In this document: positions 44,932 to 53,153 of the stretch, in pieces
Position numbering within the stretch: the stretch's first letter is position 1
Layout of the letters: each line of letters opens with the position of its first letter
Assembly: GCA_963803085.1 (NCBI GenBank)
Contig: CAWDLE010000016.1
Location: 1-64,000 of the forward strand
Origin: JACVRW01 sp963803085
GTDB taxonomy: Bacteria; Actinomycetota; Thermoleophilia; Solirubrobacterales; Thermoleophilaceae
Direction: 5' to 3'
DNA length: 64,000 nucleotides
Made by a program: the position numbers and the translations under genes
The notes under the pieces: generated by a model
Databases searched by the model: none
Told to the model about the DNA's origin: nothing
The model's input: the letters and a program-made list of their open reading frames with translations, nothing else

Positions 44932-46298
44932 GGGCCCACCGACCTCTGGTTCGGGTCGCAGTCGAGCGCCGCCGCCTCCTCAGCCGAGAAGACGTTGCTG
45001 CCGTCCGCCGCGGGCAGCTCGTTCGCGCCCGGGCAGCGGCGGAACTGCTTCAGCTTCGGCCCCGCGCCGAAGAGGATCTCGGAGAAGTTGATCCAGGCGC
45101 GCGAGAAGCCGCCGTTGGCGTCGTAGCCGCCCGTCGTGGAGAAGTCGTCCATCCAGCCGACGAAGTCGGGCGTGTAGGGCCGGCCGAAGGCGATCGTGGG
45201 CGCGGCTGCGTTGAGCGCGTCGGTGGTCTCCGGGAACGCCCCGCGGCGATTGGCGCCATTCACGCGCTGCTCGTCCATGGCCACCTGCGCCAGCGGCGGG
45301 AAGCTCTTGATCAGCTCGATCAGGTCGTTGTTCTCGCCCTTGCGCGTGATCGTCCGGGACAGGTCGCGGATCGTCGGCTCGCCGTCGCGCACGAACAGGC
45401 GCGCCTGGTCGAGGAACGGCCCCAGCCGCTTTACCGCAGGCTTGGCCGCGTCCACCAACGGATCCACGTCGTCGAGGGCGGCGCGCAGGTTCACAAAGGT
45501 GGTGTTCGCGCGGCGCATGAACGGCGGGAGGCGCTCCACGGACTCGGCGAGGGCGTCCTGCTGGCGCCCGAGCGCGCCGAAGGTGGCGTTCAGGTTGCCG
45601 ACGACCCCCGTGAGGTCCTCGCGACGGTCGGCGAGGGCGTTCACGAGGCTGCCCGAGTCCACGAGGAAGCGCTCGAGCAGGGCGTCGTCCCGTGTCAGCT
45701 CCTGGAACAGGCGACTGCCTGTGCTGAGCGCGGGATTCAGGTAGTGGACGCCCCGGCGCAGCTCCTCGCCGCGGCCCTGGAGCATCGCCGCCGAGCCCTT
45801 GAAGAAGTCCTGGAGCCCCGTGCGCGTGCGTTCGTCGAAGAGGTCGAAGATCTGGTCGAGCTCGACCGCCGTGGCGGTCTGATCGGAGCCGATCACGGCG
45901 CCGTCGTCGATCTCGTCGCCGTTCGCGGGCCCGAGCTGGAGGTCCACGTAGCGGTTGGCGATGCCGGACAGCGACCCCTGCTTGATCAGCACCCGCGTGC
46001 CCTGGCGCAACGGCTCGTAGTCGCTGTCGGTGATGGCGAGCGTGACCTCTGCCGCCCCGTCCTGGCTCACGTCGATGTCCTTGACGCTTCCGACCGTGAC
46101 GCCGCCGGCCTTCACCTCGTTGCCCTTCACGAGCTGCCCGGCGTTCACGAACTCCGCGGTCACGCGGTAACCACCGTCGCCTCTGAACAACAGAATGGCG
46201 ACGGCAATGACGGCCAGGAGGACCAGGATTGCCGCTAGGGCACGTTTCTTGGGATCCGGACCTCCCTCCGTGCGCAGTCCGGCCCCAGCTGCGCTCAT
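44928..46298 (-). CDS. MCE-family protein, first of the cluster
   Basis: 456 residues. A cytoplasmic N-terminus (1-18), membrane helix (19-39), and MlaD domain (about 44-125, VKAGGVTVGSVKDIDVSQDG, IANRYVDLQLGPANGDEI) precede a long helical region and a Cys-containing C-terminus (FRRCPGANELP, LDCDPNQ). An AAGGGG ribosome-binding site lies 6 nt before the ATG. It heads six mce genes, but nothing like the two YrbE/MlaE permeases or the MlaF ATPase that normally precede mceA is found upstream; isochorismate synthase is there instead. Confidence 0.92.
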   Translation of the reverse strand: MSAAGAGLRTEGGPDPKKRALAAILVLLAVIAVAILLFRGDGGYRVTAEFVNAGQLVKGNEVKAGGVTVGSVKDIDVSQDGAAEVTLAITDSDYEPLRQGTRVLIKQGSLSGIANRYVDLQLGPANGDEIDDGAVIGSDQTATAVELDQIFDLFDERTRTGLQDFFKGSAAMLQGRGEELRRGVHYLNPALSTGSRLFQELTRDDALLERFLVDSGSLVNALADRREDLTGVVGNLNATFGALGRQQDALAESVERLPPFMRRANTTFVNLRAALDDVDPLVDAAKPAVKRLGPFLDQARLFVRDGEPTIRDLSRTITRKGENNDLIELIKSFPPLAQVAMDEQRVNGANRRGAFPETTDALNAAAPTIAFGRPYTPDFVGWMDDFSTTGGYDANGGFSRAWINFSEILFGAGPKLKQFRRCPGANELPAADGSNVFSAEEAAALDCDPNQRSVGP

Positions 46299-46353
46299 TC
46301 GGTCCCCTTACCCCATTTGAGGGGCCGCTCACACACGTGAACCCGCGCCAGTA
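46299..46353 (-). promoter_or_regulatory. gap before the mce cluster
   Basis: 55 nt between menF and the first mce gene. On the minus strand a TTAATACT stretch at the menF stop could serve as a -10 element, and CCCC-6 nt-GGGG forms a short hairpin just before the ribosome-binding site. Transcription may also simply continue from menF. Confidence 0.3.
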
Positions 46354-47816
46354 TTAAGAAAGGAGGGGCAGAAGCGCCTGGAGCTTGACCTCGGTCTCGG
46401 CCAACTCCTCCGCCGGCACGGACTCGCTGACGATGCCGCAGCCGGCGTACAGGTGCGCCACGCGGCCCCTCAGGAGCGCGCAGCGGAGCGCCACACAGAA
46501 CTCGCCGTCCTCCGCAAGGTCTGTCCAGCCCACCGCGCCGGCGTACCAGCCGCGGTCGAGGCCCTCGAGGGCTGGAATCAGCGGCAGCGCCGCCTCGCGC
46601 GGCTCGCCGCCCACAGCGGGCGTCGGAAGCAGCATGCCCACCAGCTCCACGGCCGGCACGGGGTCGGCAAGCTGGGCGCGGATCGGGGTGGCGAGGTGCT
46701 GGACGTTGTGCACCTTCACGAGCACCGGCTCCTCGCCCGCCGCGACCCAGAGGCTCACCGGGTCGAGCGTCCGCTCGATACGGCGCGCCACGATCGCCTG
46801 CTCCGCCCGGTCCTTCGCGCTTTGGAGGAGCTGCTCGCCCAGGTGGTCGTCCACCGACGGGTCCGCGCTACGTCGGGTGGTGCCGGCGAGCGCGACCGTC
46901 TGGGCGCGCTGGCCATCGCGGCGCACCAGCAGCTCGGGGCTGGCGCCGACGAACGCGGCCTCCGGCGTGCCGACGCACCAGCAGTAGCAGGCGGGAAACA
47001 GCTCTCGCAGGGCGCCGAACACCGGCGCCGGGTCGTGCGGCGACGGCGCGTGGGCGCGCACCTCCCGCGCGAGCACGACCTTCTCGAGCTCGCCGGCCCG
47101 GATCCGCTCCACGGCGCGCTCGACGGCGTGCTCGTAGTGCGAGGGCGGGGCGGCGCTCGCCACTCGGGTGCGCTCGATGGGGTCGGGGTCGAGGAGGGGC
47201 ATCGCGGCGGGTGCGAGCGCGCTGACGCGGACGAGCAGCCGCTCGGTCACTGCCTCGGCGTCGTCGTCGGGATGAACGACAGCATTGAGGGTCATGCGCG
47301 CCTCGTCGCCCTGCCGGCTGAGCGATAGCTCCGGGAGCACAACCGAGGCCGGCGCCAGCGACGACCACTCCGGCGAGGAGCCGCCGTCGTGTGCGAATGC
47401 GAAGCCGCCGACGAACGCGGGCCCTGCTGCGGGGGGCCTGTGGGGATCCTCCGCAGGGTCATCCGCGAGCGCCTCCCCCGCCAACTCCCGAGCACGCTCT
47501 GCCACATCGGCGAACCGATCGGGCCCGCGCGCCTCGATCGTGATCGCTTCACCCAAACCCGCCAGCACGAAGCCGTCGCGATCCGGCTGTTCGAGGCAGG
47601 CGAAGCGGTCGTCGGGCCGCCTGGCGTTAGAACGGCAGCACTGAGGTCGAGCTCGGCCGGGATTGGCACGGTGATCGCGGCGAGGGTGCCGGCGCCGCTC
47701 CGCCGCGCCTGTTTGGCGGCCGCGGCGATGCGTTCGCGGAGCCGCTCAACTGCAGCACTGGAGAGCGCGAAGCGATCCTCTGGGCGTGCAACGCGAACCG
47801 TCACGCCCCACAGCAT
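46354..47816 (-). pseudogene. menF: isochorismate synthase, reading frame broken by one base
   Basis: Converts chorismate to isochorismate, the entry to menaquinone. The long 3' frame (from about 47620 down) has the chorismate-binding domain: LEKVVLAREVRAH, CYCWCVGTPEAAFVGASPEL, AGTTRRSADPS, VHNVQHLATPIRAQL, LLPTPAVGGEPREAAL and YAGCGIVSESVPAEEL. The first about 60 residues (VTVRVARPEDRFALSSAAVE to VPIPAELDLSAAV) lie in another frame starting at 47816 or 47804. The frames join near 47620-47635 if one base is added. ATG 47816 is the outer limit; GTG 47804 is equally possible. Confidence 0.87.
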
Positions 47817-48000
47817 GCCGAAATTCCGTCGAGTGTCCTGTTCTATAGACCGTATGGGTCCACTAGGCAGGATGCTTGGCCCTGCCTGTGAAGCTTTTGA
47901 TACCCGCATTGACTCGGTCGGCGGCGTTTGGAACGCTGCATACTCGGCGAGTCTTAGGGCAGGGAGCGCCCGCAAAAACCTCTGGGAGAGGAGCAGAGCA

Positions 48001-49392
48001 ATGGCGTCGAACCGTCTCTCTGCGCTCGACGTGTCTTTCCTCGACGTCGAAACGGCCTCGGCCCACATGCACGTGGGCTGGGCGGCCGCCTTCGACCCGC
48101 CCGAGGAGGGCCCCGCACCGAGCTTCGAGCAGTTCCGCGACCACATCGGGCGGCGCCTGCATCGCGCCCCCCGCTACCGCCAGCGTCTTGCCGGCGTGCC
48201 GCTCGGGGTCGCGCGGCCCCTCTGGGTCGACGACGACTGCTTCGACATCACACACCATGTTCGGCCGGCTGACGGCACGAACCTCCCCGAGCTCGCGGGG
48301 TCGGTGCTGTCCACGCCGCTCGGGCGAGACCGCCCGCTATGGGAGCTCTGGATCGCCGACAAGCTCGACGACGGGCGCATCGGTGTCGTGGGCAAGGCGC
48401 ATCACTGCATGGTCGACGGGATCGCCGCCGTCGAGCTCGGCCAAGTGCTGCTCGATCCGGAGCCCGACTCGCCTCCGGAGCCGCGGGACGAGTGGGAGCC
48501 CGCGGCGTCCCCCGGTTCGGCGCGACGGTTGGTGGACGGGGTGGTCGACCGGACGCGCGACCAGCTGGCATTGGCCGGGTCCGCCGCGCGGCTTGCACTG
48601 TCACCGGCGGAGGTGGCCAGCGGTGTGAATCGAGCCGGCCGGGCGCTGCTCAGCTCACTGGCGCCGGCCACTCCCTTGGACGTGCTGAACGGGCCGATCT
48701 CCCCCTACCGGGCGCTCGCGACGCTGGGACGCCCGCTCGATGAGCTCAGGGCGATCAAGCGTGCGTACGGCTGCACCGTCAACGACGTGGTGCTCGCGGC
48801 GTCCTCCGGGGGCGTCCGGCGTCACCTCGAACGGCACGGTGAGACCCCCGCTCGGCTCAAGGCGATGGTCCCTGTGAACGTGCGGGCGAGCGGCGCGGCC
48901 GGAGAGCTCGGCAACCGGATCTCGTTCATCTTCCTCGAGCTGCCCTGCGACGAGCCGAGCCCGGAGCTGCGGCTTCAGGACATCAGCCATGCGACGAAGC
49001 GGGCCAAGGCGAGCGGAGAGCCTGCAGGGGCAACGACCGTGCTCGACCTCGCCGCCGCCGCGCCGTCGGCGCTGCAACGGGCGATGTCGCGCTTGGTGGC
49101 CAGCCCCCGCACGTTCAACGTGGTGGTCTCGAACATCCCCGGGCCGCAGGACCCGATGTGGATGCTCGGGTGCCGCCTGCGTGAGACCTACCCCGTCGTG
49201 CCGCTGGCCGATCGCCACGCGCTCTCGATCGGCTTCACGACCGTTGCGGACGGCGCCTTCTTCGGGATCTACGCGGACCGCGACGCCGCGCCCGACGCTG
49301 AGCTGCTCAGAGACGACATCGGCGACGCACTGGATGAGCTCGCGAGGCTGGCGCCGACGAAGCCCGCAGAGGAGGCCGTCCCCGTGGCCTGA
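48001..49392 (+). CDS. wax ester synthase/diacylglycerol acyltransferase (WS/DGAT)
   Basis: 463-residue bifunctional acyltransferase that makes storage triacylglycerol or wax esters from acyl-CoA. It starts NRLSALDVSFLDVETASAHM, and the catalytic HHxxxDG is at 134-140 (HHCMVDG). The conserved DVLNGPISPYRALAT, NDVVLAASSGGVRRHL, NRISFIFLELP and VVSNIPGPQDPMWMLGCRL follow in order. A GAGGAG ribosome-binding site precedes ATG 48001. The 184-nt upstream gap (47817-48000) must hold its promoter, but I find no convincing -35/-10 pair. Convergent with ilvN. Confidence 0.95.
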   Translation: MASNRLSALDVSFLDVETASAHMHVGWAAAFDPPEEGPAPSFEQFRDHIGRRLHRAPRYRQRLAGVPLGVARPLWVDDDCFDITHHVRPADGTNLPELAGSVLSTPLGRDRPLWELWIADKLDDGRIGVVGKAHHCMVDGIAAVELGQVLLDPEPDSPPEPRDEWEPAASPGSARRLVDGVVDRTRDQLALAGSAARLALSPAEVASGVNRAGRALLSSLAPATPLDVLNGPISPYRALATLGRPLDELRAIKRAYGCTVNDVVLAASSGGVRRHLERHGETPARLKAMVPVNVRASGAAGELGNRISFIFLELPCDEPSPELRLQDISHATKRAKASGEPAGATTVLDLAAAAPSALQRAMSRLVASPRTFNVVVSNIPGPQDPMWMLGCRLRETYPVVPLADRHALSIGFTTVADGAFFGIYADRDAAPDAELLRDDIGDALDELARLAPTKPAEEAVPVA

Positions 49393-49409
49393 CCTCGGCC
49401 TCGGCCGCT

Positions 49410-49970
49410 CTACGTGATGCTGCGGCCGCGCGCCACGGCGATCTCGCCGGTGCGGATCAGCTCGATCAGGCCGAACGGGCGGACCATGCCCTCGAAGGCC
49501 TGGATCTTGTCCTCGGTGCCCGTGATCTCCACGGTCACGCTGCGCTTCGACACGTCCACGGTCTTGCCGCGGAAGATCTCGGTGAACTGCATCACCTGGG
49601 CGCGCGCATCGCCGTCCTGGCACGAGATCTTGAAGAGCGCGAGCTCGCGAGCCACCGTCTCCTCGGGCTCGAGATCGCGGATCTTGATCACGTGGACGAG
49701 CTTGTGGAGCTGCTTGGTCACCTGGTCGATCGGGTGCGCGGCTCCGTCGAGCGTGAGCGTGATCCGCGAGATCGACGTGTCGTCCGTGGCGCCCACCGCG
49801 AGCGAGTCGATGTTGAAGCCGCGCCGGGCGAACAGGCCCGCGATGCGCGCCAGCACACCGGGCTTGTTCTCCACGAGGATCGACAGGATGTGCTTGCGGC
49901 CGGTGCGGATCCCGCCGCTCGCCTGCAGGTCCTCGAGGTTCAGGACCTCCTTGGTGCCTGGCTCACCCAT
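49410..49970 (-). CDS. ilvN: acetolactate synthase small (regulatory) subunit
   Basis: 186 residues. An N-terminal ACT domain (about 27-100: HILSILVENKPGVLARIAGL, RRGFNIDSLAVGATD) gives valine feedback control. The C-terminal domain (about 105-180) ends AVARGRSIT. It lies 3 nt downstream of ilvB and assembles with it. The N-terminus is about 20 residues longer than in E. coli IlvH; no better internal start is visible. Confidence 0.95.
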   Translation of the reverse strand: MGEPGTKEVLNLEDLQASGGIRTGRKHILSILVENKPGVLARIAGLFARRGFNIDSLAVGATDDTSISRITLTLDGAAHPIDQVTKQLHKLVHVIKIRDLEPEETVARELALFKISCQDGDARAQVMQFTEIFRGKTVDVSKRSVTVEITGTEDKIQAFEGMVRPFGLIELIRTGEIAVARGRSIT

Positions 49971-49973
49971 CGC

Positions 49974-51650
49974 TCAGCCCACCATGTCCCGGGCGGCCTG
50001 ACCGGCCGGGATCATCGGGTAGCAGTTCTCCTCTGGCGTCACGCGAACGTCGACGAGCACGGGGCCGTCATCGGCTAGCGCCTCCTTGAAGCCGCCCACC
50101 AGCTCGTTCTTGTCGGTGATGAGCATGCCCTTGGCGCCGAACGCGTCCGCCAGCTTCACCCAGTCCGGGCTCGAACCCATCTTCACCGACGAGTAGCGGC
50201 GGTCCCAGAACAGCTCCTGCCACTGGCGCACCATCCCGAGGTGGCCGTTGTTCATCAGGAAGATCTTCACCGGAATGCTCTCGTCCACGCAGGTGGCGAG
50301 CTCCTGAATGTTCATGATCAGCGAGCCGTCGCCGGCCAGGCAGACCACGTCGTCGTCGGGGCAGGCGACCTTGGCGCCCATCGCCGACGGCAGCCCGAAT
50401 CCCATCGTGCCGAGGCCACCGGAGTTGATCCACTGGCGCGGGCGCGTGAAGCCGTAGTACTGCGCTGCCCACATCTGATGCTGACCCACGTCCGAGGTCA
50501 CGATCGCCTGGCCGCCGGTGGCCTCGAACATGGCCTCGACCATGTACTGCGGCTTGATCTCGCCGTCAGCGGTCTGCTCGTAGGCCAGCGGGTGCTTCTC
50601 CTGCCAGCCCTTGATGCGCTGCCACCAGCCCTCCAGCCGCGACGGGTCCGCCCCAAGCGCCCGGTACTCGGCGGTGAGCTTGGGGAGGATGTTCTTGGCG
50701 TCACCGACGATCGGGATGTGCGCCGGCACGTTCTTCGAGATCTCGGCGGGGTCCACGTCGATGTGGATGAACTTCGCCCTCGGCGCGAACTCGGAGAGCT
50801 TGCCCGTCACGCGGTCGTCGAAGCGGGCGCCGATCGCGACGATCAGGTCCGCCTCGTCCATCGAGTAGTTCGCCGTGCGCGTGCCGTGCATCCCGGGCAT
50901 GCCGAGCCACTGCTCGTCGTCCGCGGGGAAGGCGCCGAGCCCCATCAGCGTGCAGGTCACCGGGAAGCGGTCGGACTTGCAGAGCTCGCGGAACTCCTTG
51001 GACGCGTTCGCGTTCACGATCCCGCCGCCGCCGTAGATCACCGGACGGCGCGCGTTCGCCAGCGCCTTGGCGGCGAGGCGGATCTGCTTGAGGTTGCCGT
51101 CCGTGGTCGGCTGGTAGCCGGGCAGATGGACGCTCGCCACCGGCTCGTATGGGATGTCGGCGCGCGAGAGGTCCTGCGGGATGTCCACCAGCACCGGTCC
51201 CGGACGCCCCGTGCGCGCCACGTGGAACGCCTCGTGGATCGCGTTCGGGATCTGGCGCGGGTCCTGGATCATGATCGAGTGCTTCACGATCGGCATCGTG
51301 ATGCCGGAGATGTCGGCCTCCTGGAAGCCGTCCGTGCCGATCAGGTCGGTGCGCACCTGCCCGGTGAGGAACACGGTCGGCACGCTGTCCATCACGGCGT
51401 CGGCGATCGCGGTCACGAGATTGGTGGCGCCGGGGCCGCTCGTGGCGAGCGCCACTCCGACCTTGCCTGACGCCTTCGCGTAGCCCTCCGCGGCGTGGCC
51501 GGCGCCCTGCTCGTGACGGCACTGGACGTGCCGCAGGCCGGCGTCGTAGAGCGCGTCGTAGGTGGGAAGGTTCGCGCCCCCCGGAATGCCGAATACATGG
51601 TCCACGCCCTCGGCCTTGAGGCACTCCATGATGGCGTCGACGGCTCGCAT
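49974..51650 (-). CDS. ilvB: acetolactate synthase large (catalytic) subunit
   Basis: ThDP/FAD enzyme starting Val/Leu/Ile synthesis. 558 residues. Glu47 in CRHEQGAGHAAEGYA activates ThDP, followed by SGPGATNLVTAIADA. The Mg/ThDP motif GDGSLIMNIQELATC ending MNNGHLGMV is near 430-465. ATG 51650 has an AGGA ribosome-binding site slightly far upstream (about 12 nt). The 84-nt leader holds a 7-bp hairpin (GCTGGCC/GGCCAGC, 51683-51701) without a T run, and a TAGACT box further up is a possible -10. Confidence 0.96.
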   Translation of the reverse strand: MRAVDAIMECLKAEGVDHVFGIPGGANLPTYDALYDAGLRHVQCRHEQGAGHAAEGYAKASGKVGVALATSGPGATNLVTAIADAVMDSVPTVFLTGQVRTDLIGTDGFQEADISGITMPIVKHSIMIQDPRQIPNAIHEAFHVARTGRPGPVLVDIPQDLSRADIPYEPVASVHLPGYQPTTDGNLKQIRLAAKALANARRPVIYGGGGIVNANASKEFRELCKSDRFPVTCTLMGLGAFPADDEQWLGMPGMHGTRTANYSMDEADLIVAIGARFDDRVTGKLSEFAPRAKFIHIDVDPAEISKNVPAHIPIVGDAKNILPKLTAEYRALGADPSRLEGWWQRIKGWQEKHPLAYEQTADGEIKPQYMVEAMFEATGGQAIVTSDVGQHQMWAAQYYGFTRPRQWINSGGLGTMGFGLPSAMGAKVACPDDDVVCLAGDGSLIMNIQELATCVDESIPVKIFLMNNGHLGMVRQWQELFWDRRYSSVKMGSSPDWVKLADAFGAKGMLITDKNELVGGFKEALADDGPVLVDVRVTPEENCYPMIPAGQAARDMVG

Positions 51651-51682
51651 GACGGCGCGGGTCCTTTCGGGATGAAATTTCT

Positions 51683-51701
51683 GCTGGCCGGGGCGGCCAG
51701 C
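51683..51701 (-). other. hairpin in the ilvB leader
   Basis: GCTGGCC, five bases, GGCCAGC between the putative ilvB promoter and its ribosome-binding site. It could affect ilvBN expression. There is no adjacent T tract and no Val/Leu/Ile codon-rich leader peptide, so classical attenuation is not supported. Confidence 0.35.
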
Positions 51702-51734
51702 GGGCCAGTCAGTCTAACAAGCGGTTTTTCGCGC

Positions 51735-52010
51735 TCAGAGCGGATTTCCTGCGGGACTGGGCGCTTCCGGGAAGTGCAGGTCGCCGCCGCAGCGCATGCA
51801 GACCTGATCCGAGATCGGCACCACGTTTCCGCACTCCGGGCACTGCCGCAGCGGGTCGTCCTGCTCGTATCGGTAGAGGAGCGCCGCAAAGATGCCGATT
51901 CCCGGCAGCGCGGCGCCGACCAGGAACCAGATCACGAACGAGCTTCCCTTCATGCGTCCGATCACGCCGGTCGCGAGGCCGAAAACGAACGCGATGACGA
52001 CGAAGGTCAC
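51735..52010 (-). CDS. small membrane protein with zinc ribbon
   Basis: 91 residues. Two hydrophobic segments (about 2-18 and 25-45) are followed by a C-terminal zinc ribbon CPECGNVVPISDQVCMRCGG (about 57-76) with four cysteines in two CxxC pairs. Function unknown; similar membrane/zinc-ribbon proteins are common and mostly uncharacterised. GTG 52010 lies 3 nt after the stop of the small membrane protein at 52014-52184, so the two form a pair. Confidence 0.75.
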   Translation of the reverse strand: MTFVVIAFVFGLATGVIGRMKGSSFVIWFLVGAALPGIGIFAALLYRYEQDDPLRQCPECGNVVPISDQVCMRCGGDLHFPEAPSPAGNPL

Positions 52011-52013
52011 TGC

Positions 52014-52184
52014 TCAGAGCACGCGCAGGGCCCAGACCACCGCCACGACGGCGATCACGGCAATCACGATCCAGGCGATCGCCGCTACGAAACCGAGCAC
52101 GAGCTTGAACAGGACATACGCCGCGACGACCAGAACCGCTACGGCGAGCAGCTTTCGGGCTGCGTCTGATGCCACTTGTCCCAT
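52014..52184 (-). CDS. 56-residue membrane protein of unknown function
   Basis: Short gene found by eye: ATG 52184 to TGA 52014. It encodes MGQVASDAARKLLAV followed by an almost unbroken hydrophobic run (Val/Ala/Ile/Leu-rich, about residues 13-53) broken by a lone Lys near 27, so one kinked or two membrane helices. The start is strongly supported by a consensus TAGAAT box 7 nt upstream. It is followed after 3 nt by the zinc-ribbon membrane protein. Function unknown. Confidence 0.7.
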   Translation of the reverse strand: MGQVASDAARKLLAVAVLVVAAYVLFKLVLGFVAAIAWIVIAVIAVVAVVWALRVL

Positions 52185-52191
52185 AGTGAGG

Positions 52192-52197
52192 ATTCTA
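52192..52197 (-). promoter_or_regulatory. -10 box for the small membrane protein pair, leaderless type
   Basis: TAGAAT on the minus strand, 7 nt before ATG 52184: the best -10 match of this kind in this part of the window. Confidence 0.5.
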
Positions 52198-52205
52198 GGC
52201 TGTGC

Positions 52206-53153
52206 TCACAGCAATCTTGCGGGGCGGGTCCCCAGGTAGCGGTCGAGACCCGGTAGCGGGACCGACGACAGGATCCACGCAGGCCAGTAGATCTTGAAGC
52301 CAAACCCGCGCAGCCGGTTGATCAGCCACCACGACGCGGTGGTGCAGTAGACCCCGAAGGTCTCCGGTTCCTGCATCTTCGCGACGCGGTCGAGCGCCGC
52401 CAGCACCACAGGGATCAGGTCCTGGGGGTTCTCCCCCACCGCCGGCCCGATCTCGCCCAGATTGCTCACCCAGCAGAGTGCCGTCGCGTGACCCGATTCT
52501 GCGTTGACCGTGGCGAGGCAGTTGCGGGTACGGCCGAAGAACTCGTGCAGCTTCGGCCGCTCGTGCCCGATCGCCTGTGGCTCGAGGCGCTTCCACTCCT
52601 CCACGGCCCGCTCCGAGGTCAGGACGTGCACGTCGGGCTCCGCGGTGTCGAGCTCGAGCGCGCGCTGCTCGAGGTACTGGTCGACCCGGTGGCGCATGTG
52701 CCAGTGGCCGCTCACCGGCATCACGCCGAACTTAGTGAACAGGGTGAGGTCGACGGGCGTTCCCAGCGCCACCACGAGCCGGCCCAGGTCAGGGGTGGGC
52801 GACCCGGGCCAGCAGCGCTCTAGCAGGCCGGTGCTCACGCCGCGGCCAACGTGCGAGGGCAGCACCCAGAGCTCCGCCATCTCGTCCATTGAGCCGAAGC
52901 GCGCCATGAGCACGTAGCCCACGAGCTCGTCGCCGTCCTCGCAGACGAGGAAGCACCCGCCCTCCTGGGCGGCGAGGAACTCGATCAGCGGACGCTCGCG
53001 TTTCCAGTCCTCGCGCAGCTCCTCCTCCGTGCGGCCCTGGTCCCCGATGATCAGGCCGCGGGCCCGCCGCGACGTGTCCCAGGCCGCCTCGCCGAGCTCG
53101 AACACGGCCTGCAGGTCGCTGGCGCGACCGTCGCGGAAGCTCAGCTCGGTCAC
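52206..53153 (-). CDS. GNAT-like acetyltransferase of unknown substrate
   Basis: 315 residues. The first half resembles a GNAT fold: LSFRDGRASDLQAVFELGEA at the start, then CFLVCEDGDELVGYVLMARF and AELWVLPSHVGRGVSTGLLE (about 95-114), which matches the acetyl-CoA loop V-x-x-x-x-x-G-x-G. The second half (about 165-315) may be a second, degenerate copy or a separate domain. GTG 53153 overlaps the NDH-2 stop as GTGA, suggesting coupling to the respiratory dehydrogenase. Substrate unknown. Confidence 0.75.
   Translation of the reverse strand: MTELSFRDGRASDLQAVFELGEAAWDTSRRARGLIIGDQGRTEEELREDWKRERPLIEFLAAQEGGCFLVCEDGDELVGYVLMARFGSMDEMAELWVLPSHVGRGVSTGLLERCWPGSPTPDLGRLVVALGTPVDLTLFTKFGVMPVSGHWHMRHRVDQYLEQRALELDTAEPDVHVLTSERAVEEWKRLEPQAIGHERPKLHEFFGRTRNCLATVNAESGHATALCWVSNLGEIGPAVGENPQDLIPVVLAALDRVAKMQEPETFGVYCTTASWWLINRLRGFGFKIYWPAWILSSVPLPGLDRYLGTRPARLL

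Noticed and set aside
46354..47568. menF as a complete shorter gene starting at GTG 47568
   Set aside because: About 60 residues typical of the isochorismate synthase N-terminus lie directly upstream in another frame, so the short form is more likely a truncated reading.
47909..47944. TTGACT ... CATACT considered as the WS/DGAT promoter
   Set aside because: The spacing between the two boxes is 24 nt, far from the usual 16-19, and no better pair was found in the gap.
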